In this document: in pieces, positions 8,300 through 15,713 of the stretch | Layout of the letters: every line of letters starts with the position of its first letter | Numbering within the stretch: position 1 is the stretch's first letter | Source of the DNA: JAGLCY01 sp965363725 | GTDB taxonomy: Bacteria > Krumholzibacteriota > Krumholzibacteriia > LZORAL124-64-63 | Length of the DNA: 54,320 bases | Reading direction: 5' to 3' | NCBI GenBank assembly: GCA_965363725.1 | Contig: CBDTUS010000003.1 | Span: 1 to 54,320 of the forward strand | Notes under the pieces: generated by a model | Seen by the model: the letters and a program-made list of their open reading frames with translations, nothing else | Told to the model about the DNA's origin: nothing | The model's database searches: none | Program-made: the position numbers and the translations under genes

Positions 8300-8327
8300 G
8301 TAAGGCGTCCGGCAAGGAGACCGAGTT

Positions 8328-10445
8328 TTGCAGCAGGATCAAGTCATCGACAGGGACCTGGTGCTGGCCAACAGCAACGTGCTGAGCGCCGGCGCCGTGC
8401 TGGTCATCCTGGGCCTCATGGTTATTCCGGTGCCGCCGGTTCTGCTGGACCTCATGCTGACGTTCAGCATCGCCTTTTCGGTGACCGTGCTGCTGGTCTC
8501 CCTCTACATCAAACAGCCGCTGCAGTTCAACAGCTTTCCGTCGCTGCTGCTCATCCTGACCCTGATGAGGCTCTCGCTGAACGTGGCCTCCACCCGGTTG
8601 ATCCTCAGCCGGGGGGAAGCCGGCCAGGTGATCCAGAGTTTCGGCGACTTCGTGGTGGGCGGGAACTACGTGATCGGTGTGATCGTGTTCACCATCCTGG
8701 TGGTCATCAACTTCATGGTGATCACGAAAGGGTCTGGGCGCATCGCCGAAGTGGCCGCCCGCTTCACCCTCGACGCCATGCCCGGCAAGCAGATGGCCAT
8801 CGACGCGGACCTCAACGCCGGCCTGATCAACGAACGCCAGGCCCGCGCCCGGCGCCAGGAGATCGCCCAGGAAGCCGAATTCTTCGGGGCCATGGACGGC
8901 GCCAGCAAGTTCGTCAAGGGCGACGCCATCGCGGGCATCATCATCACCATCGTCAACATAGCCGCCGGATTCGTAGTGGGAATGCTGCAGATGGGGATGA
9001 CCGCGGGAGAATCCCTGAGCCGATTCACGGTCCTGGCCGTGGGCGACGGACTGGTCAGCCAGATTCCCGCCCTGCTGGTGTCGACCAGCGCCGGTCTGGT
9101 GGTGACCCGGTCCAGCGGGTCCCTGAACCTGGGGCAGAGCGTGACCCTGCAGATCTTCCGTCAGCGAAAGGCCCTGTTCCTTTCCGCTACAGCCATGCTG
9201 GTTCTGGCGATGATCCCGGGCCTTCCGACCGGACCATTCCTGTTTCTGTCGGTGACCACCGCTTTGGCCGGGTTTTTCATGGGCCGCAAGGTCAACGAAT
9301 ACGACGAGAACCAGGCCCGACAGGACCAGATGGAAGCCCCGGATTCCCCGGACCACACCGAAGAACCTGAAGGGATCAGGTCCGAGGATCTGTTTGTGCT
9401 CGACCGGTTGGAACTGGAAATCGGCTACGGCCTCATTCCCCTGGTGGACGAAACCCGGGGTGGCGATCTGTTGCATCGGGTCGGCAACATCCGGCGCCAG
9501 GTGGGGTCCGAGCTGGGGATCTTCATTCATCCCATCCGCGTTCGCGACAATCTCCAGCTGGGCGCCCAGCAGTACATCATCAGGTTGAAAGGCGTCGAGA
9601 TCACCCGCGCCGAGTTGATGCCCGACCATCTGCTGGCCATGAACACGCGGCCGGACACGGGGTCGATCGAAGGCACGCCCACCACCGAACCGGCCTTCGG
9701 TCTGCCCGCGGTGTGGATCGAACGGGACCACAAGGCCTCGGCGGAACGGGAAGGGTTCACGGTGGTGGAGCCACCCGCGGTCCTGGCCACTCACCTTTCC
9801 GAGGTGATCCGCAGCCATGCCGACGAACTGCTCAGCCGGCAGGACGTCAAGGACATGTGCGAAACGGTGCGAGAATTCGCTCCTTCACTGGTGGAAGACC
9901 TCATCCCCGACAAGGTGCCTGTCAATTCCCTGCACAATGTGCTGCGCTCCCTGCTACATGAACGCGTTCCCGTGCGGGACATCGTGACCATTCTGGAGAG
10001 CCTGGCCAACTATGGCGGGATGACGCCCGGTACGGATTTTCTGGTGGCCAAAGTGCGTGAAGCCCTGGGCCGGTCCATCACTTCCCTCTACGCTGAAAAC
10101 GGGGGACTGCTTCACGTGGTGTCCCTGCATCCGGAGACAGAACACGTCCTGATGTTGGCCAGCCGCGATTCCGAACAGGCCGGCGGAGTGATCCTCGATC
10201 CAGGTTTCACCCAGGAATTCCTGACCCGTCTGGAAACCGTCCTGCGCGCCGCCTACGCAGGAGGGCCGCAGCCCGTCCTGCTGGTGCCCACGCCCATTCG
10301 ACTTTTCGTGAAAAGACTCGTGGAACCGACTTATCCCAATTTGGCCGTCATGGGCTACACCGAAGTTTCGAGTTCGGTGACCATTCAGTCGGCCGGAACG
10401 GTGGTGACCCATGGAATACCTCAGGAACAGCACGCCGCAGGCTGA
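8328..10445 (+). CDS. flhA: Flagellar export gate protein FlhA
   Basis: FlhA forms the nonameric cytoplasmic ring and proton-coupled channel of the flagellar export machine. The 705-residue product has eight membrane segments in its first ~330 residues, with the FHIPEP-type signature (NVASTRLILSRGEAGQVIQSF is near 85-105; SGRIAEVAARFTLDAMPGKQ near 138-157). An ENQARQDQME linker leads to the soluble C-terminal domain with the binding platform for export chaperones. The TTG start at 8328 is preceded by AAGGAGA. The 3' end overlaps the flhF-like gene by 35 bp, which suggests coupled translation. Confidence 0.97.
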   Translation: MQQDQVIDRDLVLANSNVLSAGAVLVILGLMVIPVPPVLLDLMLTFSIAFSVTVLLVSLYIKQPLQFNSFPSLLLILTLMRLSLNVASTRLILSRGEAGQVIQSFGDFVVGGNYVIGVIVFTILVVINFMVITKGSGRIAEVAARFTLDAMPGKQMAIDADLNAGLINERQARARRQEIAQEAEFFGAMDGASKFVKGDAIAGIIITIVNIAAGFVVGMLQMGMTAGESLSRFTVLAVGDGLVSQIPALLVSTSAGLVVTRSSGSLNLGQSVTLQIFRQRKALFLSATAMLVLAMIPGLPTGPFLFLSVTTALAGFFMGRKVNEYDENQARQDQMEAPDSPDHTEEPEGIRSEDLFVLDRLELEIGYGLIPLVDETRGGDLLHRVGNIRRQVGSELGIFIHPIRVRDNLQLGAQQYIIRLKGVEITRAELMPDHLLAMNTRPDTGSIEGTPTTEPAFGLPAVWIERDHKASAEREGFTVVEPPAVLATHLSEVIRSHADELLSRQDVKDMCETVREFAPSLVEDLIPDKVPVNSLHNVLRSLLHERVPVRDIVTILESLANYGGMTPGTDFLVAKVREALGRSITSLYAENGGLLHVVSLHPETEHVLMLASRDSEQAGGVILDPGFTQEFLTRLETVLRAAYAGGPQPVLLVPTPIRLFVKRLVEPTYPNLAVMGYTEVSSSVTIQSAGTVVTHGIPQEQHAAG

Positions 10446-11559
10446 TGCCGGCCGGGTCGTGGTGAGCGGGGCGACCCTCGGCGAGGCCTTCAAGAACGTG
10501 AAGGCCCGGTTCGGACCCGACGCCGTGATCGCAGGATCCCGCACCCGGAACTATTCCGATGAAGAGGGACGGGCAACGGCCCCGATGGTCGAAGTGACGG
10601 TCGCCATCGGCGGGGGAAACCATCAGCTTCCCCTGGGAAAGGAATTTCCTGAAAGAGGGCTGACCGCTGAAATCCGTTACGAGGTGGATCGACTCGAGCG
10701 CATGGTCGAGGACATCATCAAACCTCGTGAGGATGGCACCCCGCAGGAACCGGTGAATGGATCCGGATTTCCCCTGGCCGAGTTCCTGCGTGACAACGGC
10801 GCCTCCGGCGAGGCCGTGGACCGGATGCTGACCAGGTTTGCCGGTGAAACGGGCCTGGATAAGGGCGACCGACCCGGCGCCATCACCTGGTTGGAAAACA
10901 ACCTGGGCAACGGGCCGGGCCCGATCGAGGAATGGAGGGGCACCCACGCCTTTTTCGTGGAGCATCCCTCGGATCGGCTTGACCTCGTCCTGCGCCTGGC
11001 GAAAAGGGCGACCGAATCGGGCCGGCATGTGCTGGCTGTCTCGGTCCTGCCCGACCCCGACCGAGATCTGTCCCGGCTTCAGAACCAGGCGGAGTCCGGT
11101 TGCTTCGATGCCGCGGTGGTCCGTGACGCCTCCCAGCTGGGGCGGCTGGAAACGGAACTCGAAGGTTACGACCTGATCCTGGTGGACCTGCCTTCGCTGG
11201 TCGATCCGGCCATGGTGGAGGACGGAACGGTTCCGGTCCTTTTGAACACCATGACGGGGATCAAGCGGCACCTGCGCGTTCCCCTGGACCGGGATTTCCT
11301 GGACCTGGACGACCTGCGCGACTCGGCCCGTTTCTGGGGCTGCGACTGGCTGGTCCTCGACCGGGTGTATGCCACCCGGCGCCCGGCCAAGATCCTGGAT
11401 CTGGTCGAGACCATCCCGCTGCCGGTCTCCCTGCTGGCCGAAAACGGTACGACTCCGGGTTCCCTGGCCGCTGGCACCTCCCAGCTCATTCTGGACAGAA
11501 TACTTGCCGCTGCGCCCGGGCCCCGGTTCAAGCCGGGCCTGAAAGCGGAAAACGCCTGA
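10411..11559 (+). CDS. flhF: Degenerate FlhF-like protein (predicted pseudo-GTPase)
   Basis: FlhF is an SRP-type GTPase that sets the site and number of flagella. The 382-residue product keeps the FlhF architecture: an N-terminal B-like domain (VSGATLGEAFKNVKARFGPDAVIAGSR, about 15-45), a charged linker, a helical N domain and a C-terminal region that lines up with the G domain. The GTPase motifs are gone. The P-loop (GPTGVGKTT) is replaced by EHPSDRLDL near residue 186, DTAGR by DLPSL near 260, the TKLDE specificity motif by LDRVYAT near 317, and GQxVPeD by NGTTPGSL. It follows flhA directly, the normal flhF place. The fold assignment is inference from pattern; loss of GTP binding is predicted, not shown. 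Confidence 0.68.
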   Translation: MEYLRNSTPQADAGRVVVSGATLGEAFKNVKARFGPDAVIAGSRTRNYSDEEGRATAPMVEVTVAIGGGNHQLPLGKEFPERGLTAEIRYEVDRLERMVEDIIKPREDGTPQEPVNGSGFPLAEFLRDNGASGEAVDRMLTRFAGETGLDKGDRPGAITWLENNLGNGPGPIEEWRGTHAFFVEHPSDRLDLVLRLAKRATESGRHVLAVSVLPDPDRDLSRLQNQAESGCFDAAVVRDASQLGRLETELEGYDLILVDLPSLVDPAMVEDGTVPVLLNTMTGIKRHLRVPLDRDFLDLDDLRDSARFWGCDWLVLDRVYATRRPAKILDLVETIPLPVSLLAENGTTPGSLAAGTSQLILDRILAAAPGPRFKPGLKAENA

Positions 11560-11575
11560 AGGGAACACGGGAATC

Positions 11576-11803
11576 ATGCCAAAGATCATCCACAATGTTG
11601 CTCTTCTGGCCAGCCTGGTCGCCTTGACGGCAGGCCTATGGCAGGGGTGGGGGGCCTGGCTCACGGTCAAGCACATGGGGATTTCCTACCTGGCCTTCTA
11701 TTTCCTCGGGGTGTTTCTCGTGCTCGCGTTCCACGCCGTTCCGGGGAATGAAAAGGATACTGGGGATTCCAGCGCCGCGGGGCCGTTGGCCAAAAGACGA
11801 TAA
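11576..11803 (+). CDS. Small two-helix membrane protein in the flhG position
   Basis: I do not recognise a family. The 75-residue product has two hydrophobic segments (about 8-25 and 34-54: ISYLAFYFLGVFLVLAFHA) and a short basic-ended tail (LAKRR), so it is probably an inner-membrane protein. ATG start with GGGAAC-type spacing, 16 bp after the flhF-like gene and 85 bp before fliA. In the flagellar gene orders I know, this slot is taken by the MinD-like ATPase FlhG (YlxH); nothing here resembles FlhG. It may work with the neighbouring FlhF-like protein, but that rests on position only. Confidence 0.6.
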   Translation: MPKIIHNVALLASLVALTAGLWQGWGAWLTVKHMGISYLAFYFLGVFLVLAFHAVPGNEKDTGDSSAAGPLAKRR

Positions 11804-11834
11804 CGAATTTGGCCCGAAATCCGCCTGATGGCGG

Positions 11835-11850
11835 TGGCATGGAAAGTGCT
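11835..11850 (+). promoter_or_regulatory. Sigma-54-like promoter upstream of fliA
   Basis: TGGCATGGAAAGTGCT keeps the GG and GC dinucleotides exactly 10 bp apart and matches TGGCA at -24 and TGCT at -12; the mismatches are T for C in the -24 element and G for T just before the -12 GC. Transcription would begin near 11861, about 28 bp before the fliA start. A second, weaker alignment (TGGCCCG-N4-CCGC, 11810-11824) sits just upstream. Confidence 0.45.
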
Positions 11851-11888
11851 TTTGGTCTCAGGTCACACTTCACCGGAAAGGATGGATA

Positions 11889-12863
11889 ATGATCGATACA
11901 GTCCAGATCGCACACCAAGACCTGTGGGAACAAAGCCGCGGACGAAACAGCCAGGAGGCCCGCCGGGACCTGGTCAATATCTATGCCCGCATCGTCAAAT
12001 ACGTGGCCGGCAGGATGGCCATCGGTCTGCCCCACTACGTCGAATTCAACGACCTTATTTCCGCGGGACTGCTCGGTCTTATCCAGGCCATCGACAATTT
12101 CGACTTCGAACGGGGCATCAAGTTCGAGACCTACGCCATTCCCCGCATCCGAGGATCCATCCTCGATGAGCTCCGCAGCCAGGATTGGTTCCCCCGTTCC
12201 CTGCGCCGCAAGGCCAAGCAACTCGAGGACGCCTATTCCACCCTTGAGGTAAAACTCGGCCGTCCGGCCACCGACGCCGAGGTGGCCAAGAAACTGGAAA
12301 TCAAGATCGAGGAATTGGACAGCATGGTGGGGGAGGTTTCCATCGCCACCATCATGTCGCTCGACGCCGATACTTCCAGCGAGGATAGTGAGTCCTCGAC
12401 CAGCCTGGGGGACTATCTGGCCGACGTGAACAACGAGGATGTAGAACAGATTCTAGCCAAGCAGGAGATGAAGGACCTGATCGGGACCCGCATGTCGGAG
12501 CTTCCGGAAAAAGAACAGCTGGTCCTCGTCCTGTACTACTACGAGGAACTGACCTTGAAGGAAATCGGGGAGATCCTGGACGTGACCGAAAGCCGGGTGT
12601 GCCAGGTCCACACCAAGGCCATTCTGCGCCTGAAGGGGAAGATCGAACGGCATGAAGGCAAGTCCTCCATCGGTCAGATCACCCGGCAGATCCAGCGCGA
12701 ACAAATGACCCCCGACGAAAACAGCAAACCCTCTACCGTGGCGACCAAGGCCTTCAAGACCCTGGAGCCGGTCAACGTCATGGCCTGCCTGGTTCTGTTT
12801 CACATGGGCACCTTGACGACCTGGCTGGCGAAGATGGGGGGACTGCCGGGGGCGACTTCGTGA
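11889..12863 (+). CDS. fliA: Flagellar sigma factor FliA (sigma-28) with C-terminal extension
   Basis: FliA directs RNA polymerase to late flagellar promoters and is held by FlgM until hook completion. The order is: region 2 (YVAGRMAIGLPHYVEFNDLISAG, near 38-60, and FDFERGIKFETYA near 75), region 3 (DWFPRSLRRKAKQLEDAY) and region 4 with a helix-turn-helix (LTLKEIGEILDVTESRVCQVH near 222-242). Canonical FliA proteins end a few residues after this, around 240-260. Here the frame continues for about 70 more residues, with a hydrophobic stretch (NVMACLVLFHMGTLTTWL) that has no counterpart I know. Whether the extension is functional or a lost stop codon cannot be told. ATG start; no flgM is seen in the window. 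Confidence 0.93.
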   Translation: MIDTVQIAHQDLWEQSRGRNSQEARRDLVNIYARIVKYVAGRMAIGLPHYVEFNDLISAGLLGLIQAIDNFDFERGIKFETYAIPRIRGSILDELRSQDWFPRSLRRKAKQLEDAYSTLEVKLGRPATDAEVAKKLEIKIEELDSMVGEVSIATIMSLDADTSSEDSESSTSLGDYLADVNNEDVEQILAKQEMKDLIGTRMSELPEKEQLVLVLYYYEELTLKEIGEILDVTESRVCQVHTKAILRLKGKIERHEGKSSIGQITRQIQREQMTPDENSKPSTVATKAFKTLEPVNVMACLVLFHMGTLTTWLAKMGGLPGATS

Positions 12864-12896
12864 TCCCGTGTGCCCCGACCCTTGGGAGGATCCCTC

Positions 12897-13247
12897 ATGC
12901 CCGGTGACGGTGTTTCCCTGCCGACCACTCTGTCCCAGATGGGCGCCGTGGCCAAGACGCAGGCCAAGGGGCAGCAGAACACGCCTCAGGTCACCCCCTT
13001 TTCCGAGCAGTCCAAGGAAGAGGAGGAGCTGAAGATCCAGCGGGTCCGGGAGACCGCGGAGGCCGAAAAGAATCGCGTGACCGGCTCGTCCGACGAAAAG
13101 GACAAAAGAAAACGCCGGCGCCTGAAACGAAACCGCAGGAAGCTCGGTTCAGGATCCGAAGAATCGATGGCCGAGCAGGAGGCCCCGGGGGACAAGACCG
13201 AAGACGAGGGGGAAACCCGGGGCTCCCTGATCGACCTTCGGGTTTGA
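12897..13247 (+). CDS. Hypothetical charged protein of the flagellar cluster
   Basis: A 116-residue hydrophilic protein without signal peptide or membrane helix. It begins MPGDGVSLPTTLSQMGAVAK, has a Glu/Lys/Arg-rich middle that is probably helical, a very basic KRKRRRLKRNRRK patch (near 70-82), and ends GSLIDLRV. The pattern (short hydrophobic head, Q/E-rich middle, basic patch, 'IDLRV'-type tail) resembles small uncharacterised proteins encoded near fliA in other flagellar clusters; that comparison is from memory and should be tested. The ATG at 12897 has GGGAGGA 6 bp upstream, which is why I prefer it to the longer frame. The role is unknown. Confidence 0.6.
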   Translation: MPGDGVSLPTTLSQMGAVAKTQAKGQQNTPQVTPFSEQSKEEEELKIQRVRETAEAEKNRVTGSSDEKDKRKRRRLKRNRRKLGSGSEESMAEQEAPGDKTEDEGETRGSLIDLRV

Positions 13248-13267
13248 CGCAACCGAAAGAGGCTACC

Positions 13268-13717
13268 ATGGAACTGGAAAACTTCTTAGTCAGGGCCATT
13301 GACCATGGCCCCCTGTTCTGGGTTGCTGCCGGTTCGGTGATCCTGGGCTTAACGTTGATCACGGCCGCGGGCATCGCCCAGCTGCGGCGCCTGAGGGGAA
13401 CTCCAAAGACCGCTCGGGTTATCGAGCCTGAATTCAAACCGTTCGTGACTGGTTTGGCCCCAACCGGTGCCGCGGAGGAAATGCCCATTGAGGGTGCCGC
13501 CAGCGAAAACCTCGGCCGACCCCTATCACCAGATTGGGCGCCTGCCGCCCTTGAAAACCAGAATTTGCAGGGATTATTGACCCGATTGCGCCTCGCGGCC
13601 GACCAACTGGAAACTTTTCGCCGTCAGAAGGCCCCATGCCTGGATCCCCGGACAACATCCCTCCTAAAGGAACCCCCCCCGGCTGTCGAATATGTATCTA
13701 GAGCCGGTAAAGGTTGA
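13268..13717 (+). CDS. Hypothetical single-pass membrane protein of the flagellar cluster
   Basis: A 149-residue protein with one membrane helix near the N-terminus (about 15-40, LFWVAAGSVILGLTLITAAGIA) followed by a basic anchor (QLRRLRG) and a cytoplasmic tail with a short predicted coil (LQGLLTRLRLAADQLETFRRQ) and a proline-rich end. The ATG at 13268 has AAAGAGG upstream. It lies 20 bp after the previous small gene, so both probably belong to the fliA transcript. Single-helix proteins in this slot occur in other flagellar clusters, but I recognise no family. Confidence 0.6.
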   Translation: MELENFLVRAIDHGPLFWVAAGSVILGLTLITAAGIAQLRRLRGTPKTARVIEPEFKPFVTGLAPTGAAEEMPIEGAASENLGRPLSPDWAPAALENQNLQGLLTRLRLAADQLETFRRQKAPCLDPRTTSLLKEPPPAVEYVSRAGKG

Positions 13718-13779
13718 TATTTTCCTTTCTTCCGGCGTCTCTGTCGTATCGGGCAGATCCATCCAATCATGGAGAAGGC

Positions 13780-14679
13780 ATGGGCACCTCGTTAGAGGAA
13801 CCCCCGGTCGAGGCCTCCCAGGCTGCGGTCGGGCCGGATGAAGAACTGAAGAACATCATCATGACCACCCGGGATCTGCCGGCCATGCCGCAGGTCGCCA
13901 GCAAGGTGCTCGAGATGTCGTCCGACCCCAACACAAGCGCCCAGCAGCTCCAGCAAATCATTTCCGACGACCAGGCCATGACGGGCCGCATCCTGAAGAT
14001 CGCCAACAGCGCCATGTACTCCTGCAGCCGGAAGGTCAAGACCCTGACCGAGGCCATCGTCATGCTGGGGTTCAATTCGATCCGCAGCCTGGTTGTCACC
14101 AGCGCCGCCCGCAATCTGTACGATACCCGGAATGCGACCTCGGGTCTGAAGGAACGTCTGCTGTGGGAACATTCCATCGGCGTGGCCTTCGCCTGCCGGA
14201 TCCTGGTCCAGGACCGGGTGCCCTCCCTGGCCGAGGAAGCATTCCTGGCCGGGCTGATGCACGACATCGGCAAGCTTGTGCTGAACCTCCAGGTACCCGA
14301 AAAGTTCGACGGCATCGTGCAGGTGGTCTACAACGACAACCAGCCCTTCAACGTCACGGAAAAGGAAATCCTCGGCTTCGACCACGCCGAGGTGGGGGCC
14401 AAACTGGTCAACAAGTGGAATCTGTCACCCACCCTCGAAGACACCATATTGAACCATCACAATCCCGAGGCCCTGACCATCGAAAATCCGCTGCTGCTCT
14501 ACCTGGATCTGGCCAACAGGATTTGCCACAAAATGGGAATCGGGTTCGTGGATGAACCTGATCTCGAACTGGAAAACTGTCTTTCCAATCAGATTCTCGG
14601 CTTGCCGCCCGAAACGTTCGAGATCACCCGCGGCCGGCTGCAGGAAACCCTCGAATCCGAGATGGAAGTGTTCATCTGA
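13780..14679 (+). CDS. HDOD domain protein (first of a tandem pair)
   Basis: HDOD proteins are signalling proteins related to HD-type phosphohydrolases; characterised members affect motility, biofilm formation or the cell cycle. The 299-residue product is almost all HDOD domain (about 25-225): LPAMPQVASKVLEMSSDPN at its head, then RILKIANSAMY, and MHDIGK with His161-Asp162, so the HD pair is retained, followed by EKEILGFDHAEVGAKLVNKW and the HHNP block. ATG at 13780 is chosen for GGAG 5 bp upstream. It sits 62 bp after the flagellar genes and 6 bp before a second HDOD gene. Substrate or partner is unknown. Confidence 0.88.
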   Translation: MGTSLEEPPVEASQAAVGPDEELKNIIMTTRDLPAMPQVASKVLEMSSDPNTSAQQLQQIISDDQAMTGRILKIANSAMYSCSRKVKTLTEAIVMLGFNSIRSLVVTSAARNLYDTRNATSGLKERLLWEHSIGVAFACRILVQDRVPSLAEEAFLAGLMHDIGKLVLNLQVPEKFDGIVQVVYNDNQPFNVTEKEILGFDHAEVGAKLVNKWNLSPTLEDTILNHHNPEALTIENPLLLYLDLANRICHKMGIGFVDEPDLELENCLSNQILGLPPETFEITRGRLQETLESEMEVFI

Positions 14680-14685
14680 GGTAGG

Positions 14686-15597
14686 ATGATGAATTCGATC
14701 AACATGAGTGAAAGAATTCTGGATCCTGACCAGCTTCAGGACCTGCTCACCAACTTTACGGAACTGCCCACCATTCCAGAAATTCTTTTTCAGATCCTGA
14801 GAATCCTGGACGATCCCAACAGCGGCGCCTCCGACCTGGCGGATGTCATCCGGCTGGACGCGCCCCTTTCCGCGCGCATCCTGCGACTCGCCAACTCCCC
14901 CTACTATTCAGCGCGGGGCGACATGGGGGATATCCACCGCTGCATCGCCGTGTTGGGTTACCGAACCATCCGGCAGGTGGCCATTTGCGTCTCGGTGGCC
15001 ACGAGCGTGGTCGCTGCCGCCGCTCGCGCCAACGGACAGATGGACTACCGGGATCTCTGGCGCCATTCTGTGGCCGCTGGTGCTATTGCCAAGCATCTGG
15101 CGGAGATCACCGGACACCCCGAACCGGAAGAGGTTTTCACCGCCGGTTTGTTGCACGATCTAGGCAAGTTCGTTCTGGAAATCTATTCCCCCACCACCTA
15201 CGGCCAGGTTGTCCGGTCCCGCAAGGTCAAGGGGCAGACCCTGGAGGAAGCGGAGCGCGAAGCCTTTGGGTTCGACCATGCGGTCCTGGGGGAAGCCTTC
15301 GGTTTTTCATGGCGCTTCCCCGGCATGTTGAACCGGTGCTTCGGGCACCACCATGAACCCCTGGAACCGGTGCAGGAAATCGGTGACGAAAACCACGCGG
15401 TGGGCCTGGTGACTCTGGCTGACCAGTTGTCACACTCCCTGGTGCCGTCCGCGAGTGACCTGGGTTACGATCCCGACCGATTGGACCTGGATGCCCTGCA
15501 CGCGGCCGCCGGTCTTTCCCCCGATGAAATTGCCGAGGCCTATGATCAGCTTCTGGTCGCGGTGCAGGAATCGTCCATATATCTCGACCTGGGCTAG
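14686..15597 (+). CDS. HDOD domain protein (second of a tandem pair)
   Basis: A 303-residue HDOD protein with the same layout as its upstream neighbour: LPTIPEILFQILRILDDPNSG, RILRLANSPYYSARG, a central LGYRTIRQVAICVSVAT helix, LLHDLGK with His157-Asp158, EREAFGFDHAVLGEAFGFSW and a FGHHHEPLE block. The two are clearly paralogous in pattern but differ widely in residues, so the duplication is old. The ATG at 14686 (second ATG next to it) has GAGGTAGG upstream. It is followed by a sigma-54 activator gene, so a regulatory link to flagellar expression is plausible but unproven. Confidence 0.88.
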   Translation: MMNSINMSERILDPDQLQDLLTNFTELPTIPEILFQILRILDDPNSGASDLADVIRLDAPLSARILRLANSPYYSARGDMGDIHRCIAVLGYRTIRQVAICVSVATSVVAAAARANGQMDYRDLWRHSVAAGAIAKHLAEITGHPEPEEVFTAGLLHDLGKFVLEIYSPTTYGQVVRSRKVKGQTLEEAEREAFGFDHAVLGEAFGFSWRFPGMLNRCFGHHHEPLEPVQEIGDENHAVGLVTLADQLSHSLVPSASDLGYDPDRLDLDALHAAAGLSPDEIAEAYDQLLVAVQESSIYLDLG

Positions 15598-15713
15598 ATT
15601 TCCTCTTCCTGACAAGTACCCTCCAAAAACCTGCTGGCATCAAGGCAATTATCCTGTATTGTGACACATTGGCAGATACGGATGAGCTTCTGGGAACCGG
15701 GGAGGATTGAGTT

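Noticed and set aside
8286..9818. Long minus-strand frame (510 codons) across flhA
   Set aside because: Antisense to conserved FlhA, His/Gln/Gly-rich shadow composition, no ribosome-binding logic.
11576..11803. Small gene after flhF as a remnant of flhG
   Set aside because: It has two membrane helices, no MinD-type Walker motif and no similarity to FlhG, so it is not a fragment of it.
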